64,000 bases of DNA, from NCBI RefSeq assembly GCF_014333425.1, contig NZ_JACRYT010000014.1, forward strand, positions 7,352-71,351, read 5' to 3'. The notes under the pieces were generated by a model, which had not been told where the DNA came from, ran no database searches, and was given only the letters and a program-made list of their open reading frames with translations. The stretch comes from Zhenpiania hominis (lineage in GTDB: Bacteria > Bacillota > Clostridia > Peptostreptococcales > Anaerovoracaceae). Shown piece after piece: positions 36,804 to 45,145 of this stretch. The translations under genes and the position numbers were made by a program. Each line of letters starts with the position of its first letter. The first letter of the stretch is position 1.

Positions 36804-37224
36804 AGTTCATCATGCTTTCCGCAAGCTGGCTCGGATCCAATTCCGCAGCATTTTCATTGCTGTTCCACTCTTCTTTGCTCCACACTTCGATTTTTTCGTA
36901 GGCTCCTACGGTTACCAGTTCTTTTTCAATCCCCGCGTACTCCCGAAGTTCCTGTGGAAGAGTCATTCTCCCCTGTTTATCAATCTCACATTCCACCGCG
37001 CTGGCAAAGAAGTGTCTCGCAAGCTGCCTGGCCTTTGGATCAGCAGAAGGCAGTTTGCTGAGCTTTTCCATGAATCGTTCCCACTCGCTCATAGGGTGAA
37101 TTTCCAGACATTTGTCAATGGCTTTACTGAGGATGCATTTATGTCCCAACTCATCGCGGAACTTGGCAGGCACAATCATTCTGCATTTTGCATCTATGGA
37201 ATTTTGGTACTTGCCTACCAGCAT
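36793..37224 (-). CDS. mraZ: Transcriptional regulator MraZ
   Basis: A 143-residue DNA-binding protein with two SpoVT/AbrB-like repeats. Repeat one is [23 protein letters not shown] and repeat two is [24 protein letters not shown]. The basic KxR motif recurs in each. MraZ forms a ring and represses its own dcw operon by binding tandem repeats near the promoter. Such repeats are present upstream here. The ATG follows GGGGGAG. It is the first gene of the cluster. Confidence 0.96.
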   Translation of the reverse strand: MLVGKYQNSIDAKCRMIVPAKFRDELGHKCILSKAIDKCLEIHPMSEWERFMEKLSKLPSADPKARQLARHFFASAVECEIDKQGRMTLPQELREYAGIEKELVTVGAYEKIEVWSKEEWNSNENAAELDPSQLAESMMNYDF

Positions 37225-37252
37225 ATGCCACTCCCCCTATGTTAGGATAGAA

Positions 37253-37297
37253 CCATTTTACTCCACATTCCTCCACTTTACAACCACTTCTCACCAA
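37253..37297 (-). promoter_or_regulatory. dcw promoter covered by putative MraZ-binding repeats
   Basis: On the minus strand TTGTAA (37278-37283), a 17-bp spacer and TAAAAT (37255-37260) form a promoter. The same stretch holds TGG-cored repeats about every 10-11 bases (TGGTGAG, TGGTTGT, TGGAGGA, TGGAGTA, then ATGG), close to the tandem GTGG-type sites reported for MraZ. The next 190 bases upstream hold no gene that I recognise, only AT-rich sequence with two similar palindromes, CCATATATGG and CCAAATATGG. Confidence 0.6.
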
Positions 37298-37490
37298 TTC
37301 CCATCTTTTTTACCCCACTTTTTCTCATTTTTCTTTTCTATTTTTGGGCACTCGAAAATCGGATACACCATATATGGGCCCTTTCACGTTCCCTTCACCC
37401 AAATATGGAAAATATCCGCAAATTGAACAACCTCGTCCACACAGACGCAAGTTGTCTCCTAAGTGAGTTTACATGTCAGATCAAAAATAA

Positions 37491-38036
37491 AGGAAGCGAG
37501 TAATTGATTCATTATGGATAGATTGGAATTGTCTTGCGTTTATTCTGCTGCAGATTCTGATTTTGAGAAAAAATTACAAATGGATACAGCTCCTGCGGCT
37601 GCCAGTGGCAATTGTTTTCGGCTACCTGACAGACTTTGGGAGCTGGGCGATCCAGGGGATAACCGTATCCTCTTACCGGCAGCAGTGGCTGCTTTGTTTC
37701 CTTGGTATTCTTTTAGTAGGAATTGGTGTCAGTTTTGAAGTAACGGCGAACGTGGTAACCCTGGCAGGAGAAGGTTTGATTCTCGCAATCTGCCAGGTAA
37801 CGCCTGTAAAGTTCGGAACGATGAAGATCATCTTTGATGTGAGTCTTGTTATCATTGCCGCTTCGCTTTCTTTCCTCTTTCTTGGAGGTCTTATGGGAAT
37901 CCGGGAGGGAACCATTGCCGCGGCGCTTCTGGTCGGTCTAATTTCTCGCCAGATAAACAGGCCCCTCCATATGTTCGAGCAGCGATTTCTTACGGCGAAA
38001 AAAGATAAGCTTTCCGCTGTACATTCCTGCCATTAA
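37491..38036 (+). pseudogene. N-terminally truncated YczE/DUF6198-like membrane protein
   Basis: The frame reads LWIDWNCLAFILLQILIL then RKNYKWIQLLRLPVAIVFGYL and continues through four hydrophobic segments to the end. This matches the middle and C-terminal two thirds of YczE-type proteins (normally about 210-220 residues). The first membrane helices, which begin the family, are absent. A stop codon lies just upstream at 37488-37490, and no ATG with a ribosome site precedes the conserved part. The earliest usable start would be TTG 37563. I read it as a gene remnant beside the dcw promoter. Translation of a shorter product cannot be excluded. Confidence 0.65.
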
Positions 38037-38149
38037 ACGTTCTGATAAAACAGACCGTGCTTGCTGCAGTACCATAGCAGCTTCCCATGCCCGAAGGCCG
38101 GAATCCGCACCTGCAGATCCCATTCCGGATATTGTTTCCGTATCATCAT
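38033..38149 (-). pseudogene. Short protein remnant of unrecognised family
   Basis: A 38-codon frame, MMIRKQYPEWDLQVRIP followed by FGHGKLLWYCSKHGLFYQNV, has the composition of genuine protein but has no ribosome site and is preceded in frame by a stop 20 codons upstream. It looks like the C-terminal scrap of a longer protein. I do not recognise the family. Confidence 0.3.
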
Positions 38150-38277
38150 GCCGTCGCCGGTAAGCAGCGCGACAAAGGTAATAGAATTTCGTATGTTTCA
38201 TATTTCCTCCTAATCTATCATTTTCGTCCAGGTCACCGGAAAGGAGAACCCCTCGACGCTCCGTAGAGTTGTTTCCA

Positions 38278-38817
38278 TCACCGAAGGAATTCCGCCCACT
38301 GCAATGGAGCCTGCTCCTCATGAGTACTCCAGAACCGAAGCTTTTCCCAGTACTCCTCTACCCTTTTTTCCACCGGTTCCCTGCACGCTTCAATCCCGTA
38401 GCCTCTGACAAGAGCCGTCAGTTCGTAAATAGGAAATCCGATAGCATGGCGCCCTGTATGCACAACGCTGCAGGCCTGCCCCACCGCGTGATACAAGGCG
38501 ATGTCCTCCTCTGAATCTCTTACTTTTGCCGCTCTGTGGCAGTCTAAAATCGCCCGCCTTGCTTCCGGCATTTTCACCTTCCCCTGCGCCCACAGCCCGC
38601 AGACCTCCAAAGCCCGCATTGGCCGCGTATCAAAGGGATATCGTTCTTCCAGCACTCCCGCTGTCTGCTGCGCCAGATCAAAAGCCCACAAAATCAGCAC
38701 CCGCCGGTTTTCCCCGGCTAAAGCTTCCGCCAAATCCGTTAAAAGGATACTGCGGTCAGAAAACAAAATTTTATTTTTCTTTTTTAATTTCAGTTTCGTC
38801 TCTTCTATCCAGTCCAT
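38278..38817 (-). CDS. Putative immunity protein, Imm5-like
   Basis: A 179-residue protein from the ATG at 38817 (GAAGG site). The conserved pieces include LLTDLAEALAGENRR, ALEVCGLWAQGKVKMPEARRAILDCHRAAK and HAVGQACSVVHTGRHAIGFPIYELTALVRGYG. They match the helical 'putative immunity protein' family related to Imm5, found beside polymorphic toxins. No toxin gene is near, so it is either an orphan immunity gene against rivals or a domesticated copy. It lies in a decayed stretch between mraZ and the deacetylase. Confidence 0.7.
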   Translation of the reverse strand: MDWIEETKLKLKKKNKILFSDRSILLTDLAEALAGENRRVLILWAFDLAQQTAGVLEERYPFDTRPMRALEVCGLWAQGKVKMPEARRAILDCHRAAKVRDSEEDIALYHAVGQACSVVHTGRHAIGFPIYELTALVRGYGIEACREPVEKRVEEYWEKLRFWSTHEEQAPLQWAEFLR

Positions 38818-39162
38818 AGTTCCTTCTTTCTTCTGCCAAATATACGTTCTTTGTCTCTTTATTATAGTTGGCGGAAAAGAGAAATGCAATGAAGCTAAAA
38901 ATTATGAAGATTTCCTCTGCTGGAACTGTGGGACATGGTCATCTTCCATCATAGGTGGGCTCCATTTAGAAACAACTGACAAAAAATAAGAAATGTTACT
39001 AAAAAAGACTGGATTCCAGCGGTTAAAAAAGCTCCTCCTGCCTAAAACAGAATATTTCTTGGCAAACAGAGCCTTTAAACGTTGAAATGATAGAAACAAT
39101 TTGGCGAAAATGGAATTAGTTGATAAAGTTGGGAGCGCCTCCTTTGCGGAACCCCCAGCCTT
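38818..39162. other. Gene-free stretch
   Basis: 345 bases of AT-rich sequence. There are short open frames on both strands but none has a ribosome site plus protein-like composition. I see no tRNA, repeat or clear terminator. Confidence 0.5.
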
Positions 39163-40401
39163 TCACACCTCTGGCGCCACCATATACTGAAAATCCGCCA
39201 GGCTCTGCCCCATACTCATCCGAACCCGCGGCAGCAGCAGCGGATCCATCCCCGGCTTCGCTTTTCCACCCTCGGTTGTTACCGCGCAGAGGAATCCCGC
39301 CTCCTCCACAATATCCCGGCACTGCTGGGTATAGTCCCCGTAAGGATAGGCAAAGGCGTCGCTGTTTCCACATTTCTCAATGGAAGTTTTCAGATCCGCC
39401 AGCGCTTCTTCTTCCGGCATGGCTGTAAAAATCCCGCCGTGTCCGATAAAGCCTCCCGCCCGGTGCATATTGTCGGAATGGGACTGGTACGACACATATT
39501 TACTGGGATAATTCTTTACCTTTTCCTCGCCCGCTCCCTTTGTGATCATAAAACAGGTCGCCGGGACCTCATATTTCTCCAGCGCCGGGATTCCCACTTC
39601 CAGAAAGCTTTTCGCCCCGTCGTCAAAGCAGAGTACGATACTCTTTTCCGGCAGCAGCAGCTTTCCGTCCACATAATCCCGCACTTCCTTCCATGTCGGG
39701 AAATAATAATCCTCAGAAACCAGCCACTGCAGCTCTTCCTCCAGGTCATGCACCTCGATGTAGTTGCCGTAGCGGCTGTACAGATCCTCCGGCGGGTCCG
39801 CTTCATCGTACACATAATGATACATGCAGATGGGGAGCCCCGGAGTCTCATAATACGTATTAGGCAGCACTTCCACCGCGCGCTCTACCGTTGTGCTGTT
39901 GCCCTCATGATCTTCCACAGTATAGGTAATCGCTGATTTTCCCGCGCGCTTCAATTCCGGTCTCTCCACCTTCACCTCATCGGTCAGATCCCTTCCGTTA
40001 CTATCCTCGGCAGAAAATCCGGGTTCCTCAAACTCTACTCCCAGCGGAACCTGGAGGGGATCTTCTCCTTCCAGTTCCAACACCGGATCCATCTTCGTTC
40101 CCACCGTAATCCGTCGCTCTACAGACAAATCTCCTATGGAATATACCAGCGTATAGGTCCCCGGCGTCTGCAGATCAAGCGTCCCCCTCACTTCAATCTG
40201 ATCGCTGACATCCTCGCCGCCTTTTTTCGCGGAAGCCCCCGGATCTTCATAAGTCTGGCAGAGGTTTAGTTCCACCTCTTTTTCTCCGTTAAGCACCAGA
40301 TAGTATTGAGTCTGATAGTAGAAAAAAATACCGGCCCCCACCAGCACAATCACCGCGGCCAGAATCACGATCCCCGCCCGCTTTTTCTTTCCTCGTTTCA
40401 T
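39163..40401 (-). CDS. Membrane-anchored polysaccharide deacetylase with Ig-like domains
   Basis: A 412-residue surface protein. It has a Lys/Arg-rich start, one membrane helix (AGIVILAAVIVLVGAGIFFYY), then two bacterial Ig-like repeats of the DUF5011 type (about 37-100 and 108-180, each with a DPGAS.. or EPGFS.. turn and a Gly-Thr-Tyr strand). The NodB deacetylase domain follows, with SIVLCFDDGAKSFLEVG (metal Asp), HSDNMH histidines and the FAYPYGDYTQQ motif. It probably removes acetyl groups from wall glycans. The ATG follows GGAGGAAAG. It is divergent from the Elp3-like gene. Confidence 0.88.
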   Translation of the reverse strand: MKRGKKKRAGIVILAAVIVLVGAGIFFYYQTQYYLVLNGEKEVELNLCQTYEDPGASAKKGGEDVSDQIEVRGTLDLQTPGTYTLVYSIGDLSVERRITVGTKMDPVLELEGEDPLQVPLGVEFEEPGFSAEDSNGRDLTDEVKVERPELKRAGKSAITYTVEDHEGNSTTVERAVEVLPNTYYETPGLPICMYHYVYDEADPPEDLYSRYGNYIEVHDLEEELQWLVSEDYYFPTWKEVRDYVDGKLLLPEKSIVLCFDDGAKSFLEVGIPALEKYEVPATCFMITKGAGEEKVKNYPSKYVSYQSHSDNMHRAGGFIGHGGIFTAMPEEEALADLKTSIEKCGNSDAFAYPYGDYTQQCRDIVEEAGFLCAVTTEGGKAKPGMDPLLLPRVRMSMGQSLADFQYMVAPEV

Positions 40402-40479
40402 CCTCGCTTTCCTCCTTCACAGATTCTAAATTTCTGTCGCTCCGCCATTATAACATATTTTTCTTTTTCCTAAAATTTA

Positions 40480-40494
40480 TGTTACAATAAGCCC
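40480..40494 (+). promoter_or_regulatory. Extended -10 directly before an ATG: possible leaderless transcript
   Basis: TGTTACAAT (40480-40488) ends six bases before the ATG at 40495, so transcription would start at or next to the start codon. No purine-rich ribosome site is present in the preceding 40 bases. Confidence 0.5.
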
Positions 40495-41550
40495 ATGAAA
40501 AAACATGCGATTATCCCCATATTCATCCCCCATCAGGGCTGTCCCAACGACTGTGTGTTCTGCAATCAAAAGACAATCACCGCCCGGCAGCCGGATGTGA
40601 CGGACGATGAAATAAAAAACACAATTGAAACCTGGCTGTCTACTCTGACCGGCCGTCCGGGAATCGAAACCATTGAAATCGCTTTCTTTGGAGGAAGCTT
40701 TACCGGGATTCCCTTAAAACAGCAGTCCCGCTATCTGTCCCTCGCTTCGTCTTATAAACAGCAGGGATTGGTTCAGAAAATCCACCTTTCCACCAGACCG
40801 GACTATATTAATGAAGAAATTCTGGATAACCTGAAATTCTGGAGTGTGGATGTAATTGAACTGGGAGTGCAGTCCTTCGACGACCGTGTGCTGAAAGCTT
40901 CCGGAAGAGGACACGACAGCCAGACGGTCTACCGGGCCTGCTCTCTGATTCAGGACTACGGGTTCGAGCTTGGTATTCAGCTGATGATCGGCCTTCCGGA
41001 AGACAGCCTGCGTTCCTGCCTTTATTCCGCGAGAGAAACGGTCAAAATCGGACCTTCTTCCGCCAGACTGTATCCGACCATTGTCATCGAAGATACCCGC
41101 TTGATGGATATGTATCGGCAGGGGATTTACACTCCCCTTTCTTTGGAAGACGCGGTGGAAACGACAAAAGAAATGTATAAAATTTTAACGGACGCCGGAA
41201 TCAAGATCCTCCGCGTGGGTCTGAAAAGCTCGGATCTGATTCAGGAAAACGGAAAAATTCAGGGCCATACCTTTCACCCCGCTTTCCGCCAGCTGGTAGA
41301 AGGCGCCATTTCCCGGGAAAAAATGCGGACGCTTTTGACGGACGCTCTGCCTTCACCGGACTGCTCCGAAACAGTCACCTTTGTCAGCAATGATCGCTGG
41401 TTTTCCAATTTAATCGGACATAAGGGATGTAATAAGGCCTATTTCGCCTCTGCCTATCCGCGTCTGAACATCCTCTGGCGAACCGGCCCGCTGCCGGACG
41501 GACAAATCGGTATTTCGGTTGCAGGGAAGCCTGGTCTTATGGTAAAATAA
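40495..41550 (+). CDS. Elp3-like radical SAM protein without acetyltransferase domain
   Basis: A 351-residue radical SAM enzyme with cluster motif CPNDCVFC (CX3CX2C) in IPIFIPHQGCPNDCVFCNQ. It then has the Elp3-type strands IEIAFFGGSFTGIP, HLSTRPDYI, VIELGVQSFDD and IQLMIGLPED. The eukaryotic and archaeal Elp3 modifies wobble uridine and carries a C-terminal HAT domain, which is absent here; the role of this short bacterial form is unknown. A -10 box only six bases before the ATG and the lack of a ribosome site suggest a leaderless mRNA. It lies upstream of the ACT/UPF0210 operon. Confidence 0.85.
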   Translation: MKKHAIIPIFIPHQGCPNDCVFCNQKTITARQPDVTDDEIKNTIETWLSTLTGRPGIETIEIAFFGGSFTGIPLKQQSRYLSLASSYKQQGLVQKIHLSTRPDYINEEILDNLKFWSVDVIELGVQSFDDRVLKASGRGHDSQTVYRACSLIQDYGFELGIQLMIGLPEDSLRSCLYSARETVKIGPSSARLYPTIVIEDTRLMDMYRQGIYTPLSLEDAVETTKEMYKILTDAGIKILRVGLKSSDLIQENGKIQGHTFHPAFRQLVEGAISREKMRTLLTDALPSPDCSETVTFVSNDRWFSNLIGHKGCNKAYFASAYPRLNILWRTGPLPDGQIGISVAGKPGLMVK

Positions 41551-41614
41551 TTTAGTTATGGAAAAAATGAAACATCCGTAAAAACAGCGGAATATATAAA
41601 TCTTAGGAGGAGTT

Positions 41615-41878
41615 ATGAAAGCAGTAATTACAGTGATCGGAAAAGACATGGTAGGGATTCTCGCCAAAGTAAGCGGAACCTGTGCCGAAGTAAACGCCAA
41701 CGTGGCGGAAGTCACTCAGTCGGTCCTGCAGGATTATTTCGCCATGATTATGATCGTGGATATCCAGAAGATGACCTGCAGCCTGGAGGAACTGAAAGCA
41801 AAGCTGGAGGAAAATGTTCCGAGCATGCAAATCCATGTTATGCACGAAGACATTTTTAATTCCATGCACAGAATTTAA
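41615..41878 (+). CDS. ACT-domain protein, UPF0237 family
   Basis: An 87-residue single ACT domain: KAVITVIGKDMVGILAKVSG, then NVAEVTQSVLQDYFAMIMIVDI. Small ACT proteins of this kind may sense amino acids. The gene is almost always paired with a UPF0210 gene, as here (20 bases downstream). The ribosome site AGGAGGAG is strong. Confidence 0.9.
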   Translation: MKAVITVIGKDMVGILAKVSGTCAEVNANVAEVTQSVLQDYFAMIMIVDIQKMTCSLEELKAKLEENVPSMQIHVMHEDIFNSMHRI

Positions 41879-41898
41879 TTTAGCGGAGGACTGATACT

Positions 41899-43257
41899 TT
41901 GATCAATATGAATGACATCATGGAAACGATTACCATGATACAGGAAGAAAATCTGGATATCCGGACCATCACGATGGGGATTTCCCTTCTGGACTGCTGC
42001 GACAGCGATATTGACCGCTCCTGCCAGAAGGTCTATGATAAAATTTACCGGTGCGCCAAAGATCTGGTAAAAACCGGTGAGGACATTGAAAAAAAATACG
42101 GGATTCCCATTGTAAACAAACGGATTTCCGTCACCCCCATCGCCATGCTGGCCGGAGCCTCCGGCGGCGATCCGGTGAAATACGCGAAGACGCTGGATAA
42201 AGTCGCCAAAGAAGTGGGCGTCAACTTTATCGGCGGTTATTCGGCTCTGGTACAGAAAGGCTTTTCACCCGGAGATAAGGCTCTCATCGAATCCATTCCC
42301 CGGGCTCTGGCGGAAACGGATTTTGTCTGCTCGTCGGTCAATGTTGGTTCCACCAAAACCGGAATCAATATGGACGCGGTAAAGCTGATGGGAAAAGCGG
42401 TGAAAGAAGCGGCGGAACTGACAAAGGACCGCCAGTGCATCGGCGCCGCCAAGCTGGTCGTATTCTGCAACGCGCCGGAAGACAACCCGTTTATGGCCGG
42501 CGCCTTTCATGGGCCCGGCGAACCGGACTGTGTCATTAACGTAGGAGTTTCCGGCCCCGGTGTAGTCCGTTCGGCCCTGTCTAAAATGCCCGATGACGCG
42601 GATCTGACGGAAGTTGCGGATAAAATTAAAAAGACTGCCTTCAAAATTACCCGTGTGGGACAGCTGGTCGGAACAGAGGCTTCCCATCGTCTGGGCGTTC
42701 CTTTTGGAATTATTGACCTGTCTCTGGCCCCGACTCCCGCGGTTGGAGATTCAGTCGCCCATATTCTGGAGGAAATCGGTCTGGAACAGTGCGGCGCCCA
42801 TGGAACGACAGCCGCCCTCGCCATGTTAAACGACGCGGTGAAAAAAGGCGGCGTTATGGCGTCCTCCAATGTCGGTGGGCTTTCCGGAGCCTTTATTCCG
42901 GTCAGTGAGGACGCGGGCATGATTCAGGCTGCCAGAGACAACACTCTGTCCATTGAAAAGCTGGAAGCCATGACCGCTGTCTGCTCGGTCGGCCTTGATA
43001 TGATCATTATTCCGGGCGAGACGGAGCCGGAAGTCATTTCAGCGGTTATCGCCGATGAAGCGGCCATCGGAATGGTAAACTCCAAGACAACCGCGGTTCG
43101 AGTGATCCCCGCGGTCGGCCTGGCGGAAGGCGAGGAACTGGATTTCGGCGGACTGCTTGGGAACGGTCCGGTTATGAAGCTCAACACAAAGTCCCCCGCG
43201 AAAATGATCAACCGCGGAGGCCGGATTCCCGCGCCGCTGCAGAGTCTGAAGAACTAA
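41899..43257 (+). CDS. UPF0210/DUF711 family protein (PFL family)
   Basis: A 452-residue protein with the family landmarks [46 protein letters not shown], and [36 protein letters not shown] sequence follows. The fold resembles pyruvate-formate-lyase-type barrels, but the glycyl radical and active-site cysteines of PFL are not evident; the biochemical role is unknown. TTG at 41899 has GGAGG nine bases upstream, whereas the ATG at 41908 is too far from it. Co-transcribed with UPF0237 and the PLP enzyme. Confidence 0.9.
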   Translation: MINMNDIMETITMIQEENLDIRTITMGISLLDCCDSDIDRSCQKVYDKIYRCAKDLVKTGEDIEKKYGIPIVNKRISVTPIAMLAGASGGDPVKYAKTLDKVAKEVGVNFIGGYSALVQKGFSPGDKALIESIPRALAETDFVCSSVNVGSTKTGINMDAVKLMGKAVKEAAELTKDRQCIGAAKLVVFCNAPEDNPFMAGAFHGPGEPDCVINVGVSGPGVVRSALSKMPDDADLTEVADKIKKTAFKITRVGQLVGTEASHRLGVPFGIIDLSLAPTPAVGDSVAHILEEIGLEQCGAHGTTAALAMLNDAVKKGGVMASSNVGGLSGAFIPVSEDAGMIQAARDNTLSIEKLEAMTAVCSVGLDMIIIPGETEPEVISAVIADEAAIGMVNSKTTAVRVIPAVGLAEGEELDFGGLLGNGPVMKLNTKSPAKMINRGGRIPAPLQSLKN

Positions 43258-43273
43258 AAAGAGGTGTTTTGAT

Positions 43274-44302
43274 ATGTCACTTGGATGTAAAAAGGTTCCT
43301 TTCCTGGATTTGCCTACTCCAATCGAATATCTCCCCAATATTTCCCGCGAGCTGGGGATCAATTTATACTTAAAAAGAGATGATCTGACTGGTCTTGGCA
43401 TGGGAGGGAACAAGCTGAGAAAGCTGGAATATTTTCTCTATGACGCGCAGCAGCAGGGCGCCACTATGCTGCTGACAACCGGCGGCGTCCAGACCAACCA
43501 CGGCAGGCTGACAGCTGCCGTCGCCGCGAAATACGGATTAAAGTGCGCGATTGTCGCCATTGACGAGTATCCCGGCGAAATCTCCGCCAACATTCTCCTG
43601 GATCGCATGATGGGCGCGGACGTAATTTTAAAGGAAGACGATCATCTGCGTTCTCTGCAGGTGCAGACCCATGAGACCGCGATGGCGGTAAAAGAGCGAT
43701 ATGAAGCGCAGGGCGAGACGGTTTACTACATTCCTACAGGCGGTTCCAACGAACTGGGTATCCTCGGCTATTACGACTGCGCCGAAGAGCTGACCGTGCA
43801 GGCTGCGGAACTGGGAATTTCCGACAGCCGTATTATCGTTCCTGTCGGCAGCATGGGAACGTACATGGGGCTGTTCTGCGGATTAAAAGATCTGGAATCC
43901 CCCCTTACTCTGAGCGGGGTTCTGATCGCGCCTTACGAGGAAAGCGTCCGCGCCTTTGCCAAATCCTATTTTGATAAGGTAAAGGAGTGCTATGGACTGG
44001 AATTCGACGCGGAAAAATCCGATTTCCACATTGATGAAGATTATACTTGCGGAGGCTACAACAATCCGGTTCCGGAAGTGCGCGAAGCCATCTATAACAT
44101 GGCAAGAAAAGAAGCCATTATTCTGGACCCCTGCTACACAGGCAAGGCCTTCAACGGCATCTGCCAGATGATCCGCGACCGGAAAATTGAACAGGGAGAG
44201 ACCATCATCTTTGTCCATACCGGCGGACAGCCCGGCATTAATACGCCCCACCACCGTCTGGAAATGGAACAGGAACTGATGGACGGAATTAAAATCTTAT
44301 AA
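43274..44302 (+). CDS. PLP-dependent D-cysteine desulfhydrase/ACC deaminase family enzyme
   Basis: A fold-type II PLP enzyme of 342 residues. The PLP lysine lies in MGGNKLRKLEYFLYDA (near residue 51). The substrate loop TTGGVQTNHGRLTAAVA follows, and PTGGSNELGILGY binds the cofactor phosphate. The C-terminal IIFVHTGGQPGI is typical of the D-cysteine desulfhydrase/1-aminocyclopropane-1-carboxylate deaminase group. D-cysteine breakdown to pyruvate, ammonia and sulfide is the likeliest activity but is not certain. Last gene of the three-gene operon, ending at a strong terminator. Confidence 0.85.
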   Translation: MSLGCKKVPFLDLPTPIEYLPNISRELGINLYLKRDDLTGLGMGGNKLRKLEYFLYDAQQQGATMLLTTGGVQTNHGRLTAAVAAKYGLKCAIVAIDEYPGEISANILLDRMMGADVILKEDDHLRSLQVQTHETAMAVKERYEAQGETVYYIPTGGSNELGILGYYDCAEELTVQAAELGISDSRIIVPVGSMGTYMGLFCGLKDLESPLTLSGVLIAPYEESVRAFAKSYFDKVKECYGLEFDAEKSDFHIDEDYTCGGYNNPVPEVREAIYNMARKEAIILDPCYTGKAFNGICQMIRDRKIEQGETIIFVHTGGQPGINTPHHRLEMEQELMDGIKIL

Positions 44303-44309
44303 ACGAAAA

Positions 44310-44353
44310 AACGCTTCTGAATTCGGAACAAACCGAAACAGAAGCGTTTTTTT
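44310..44353. terminator. Bidirectional intrinsic terminator
   Basis: Stem AACGCTTCTG (44310-44319) with CAGAAGCGTT (44339-44348), plus an inner TTCGG/CCGAA pairing, flanked by six A on the left and seven T on the right. It serves the PLP enzyme operon and the opposing mntP gene. Confidence 0.92.
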
Positions 44354-44915
44354 ATCCTAAAATACCCAGATGCTCCAGCAGGATTTTCAGACCCATGAGA
44401 ATCAGAACGATCCCGCCGAAGAGTTCCGCTTTCGCCTTGTACTTCATTCCAAAAACGTTTCCGATTTTCACACCCGCGGCGGAAAGGAGAAAGGTCGTTA
44501 CTCCGATAAAGGAAACGGCAGGCGCGATCTGCACCTGCAGGAACGCGAAAGTGATACCCACAGCCAGAGCGTCAATACTGGTAGCCACAGCCAGAGGAAG
44601 CATGGCTTTTACCCCCATAGAATCATTGAGGTTCTCTTCGTCTCCATTTCTGGCTTCCCGAATCATATTAAAGCCGATCAGCCCCAGAAGAATAAAGGCG
44701 ATCCAGTGATCCGCGCTGGTAATCAGCGACTGGAACTGCTTGCCCAGAAAATAACCCAAAAGCGGCATCAGCGCCTGAAATCCTCCAAAATACAGTCCTG
44801 CGATTAAAACATGTTTCGGCTTCAGCCGCCGTACAGAAAGACCCTTGCAGATGGATACCGCAAAAGCGTCCATGGACAGCCCTACCGCAATTACAAACAA
44901 CTCCCATAAACTCAT
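44352..44915 (-). CDS. mntP: Manganese efflux pump MntP
   Basis: A six-helix membrane protein of 187 residues that exports manganese. The start [20 protein letters not shown] at 44915 was chosen for its AAAAGGAG site. Conserved acidic residues lie in [11 protein letters not shown] (helix 1) and [11 protein letters not shown] (helix 4), the expected ion path, and helix 6 is [17 protein letters not shown] yybP-ykoY riboswitch with terminator precedes it, which fits induction by excess manganese. Confidence 0.94.
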   Translation of the reverse strand: MSLWELFVIAVGLSMDAFAVSICKGLSVRRLKPKHVLIAGLYFGGFQALMPLLGYFLGKQFQSLITSADHWIAFILLGLIGFNMIREARNGDEENLNDSMGVKAMLPLAVATSIDALAVGITFAFLQVQIAPAVSFIGVTTFLLSAAGVKIGNVFGMKYKAKAELFGGIVLILMGLKILLEHLGILG

Positions 44916-44950
44916 AATATGTATGTCTCCTTTTGCTTCAGAAAGAGAGC

Positions 44951-45080
44951 AAACAAAAACGAGACTCCTCTGCATTCAAAACACAGATAAGTCTCGTCAT
45001 TTCATACAAAGCCAGGAATTCTTAATTCTTCCAGTGTGTTGACTTTATCACGCACAAGGCGCTGACTACTCCCTTACTCT
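44951..45080 (-). promoter_or_regulatory. yybP-ykoY manganese riboswitch with terminator, controlling mntP
   Basis: The minus-strand leader contains the class landmarks in order: GTAAGGGAGTAG (about 45077-45066), AAAGTCAACACACTGG, a hairpin, then GACGAGACTTATC (44997-44985). The outer GTAAG can pair with CTTAT as helix P1. CGAGACT (44996-44990, within the aptamer end) can instead pair with AGTCTCG (44966-44960), followed by TTTTTG, forming a terminator. Manganese binding should hold CGAGACT in the aptamer and allow read-through to mntP, the known ON behaviour of this class. Confidence 0.88.
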
Positions 45081-45089
45081 TTCATTAGT

Positions 45090-45118
45090 AGTCTAAAGGA
45101 TTTTCTGAGAATATGCAA
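45090..45118 (-). promoter_or_regulatory. Candidate promoter of the mntP leader
   Basis: TTGCAT (45113-45118), 17-bp spacer and TAGACT (45090-45095) on the minus strand, ending about 13 bases before the aptamer. The match is moderate. Confidence 0.45.
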
Positions 45119-45145
45119 GCAGTTTTTGAGAAAATCCGCCCGCGC

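Noticed and set aside
37938..38321. 127-codon minus-strand ORF next to the truncated membrane gene
   Set aside because: Its composition is Arg/Gly-rich and shadow-like, and it overlaps the immunity gene. A different frame in the same place carries the protein-like 38-codon remnant.
38818..39120. Transposase remnant suggested by a Cys-x-x-Cys-Gly-like plus-strand translation
   Set aside because: No transposase motifs, inverted repeats or target duplications were found around it.
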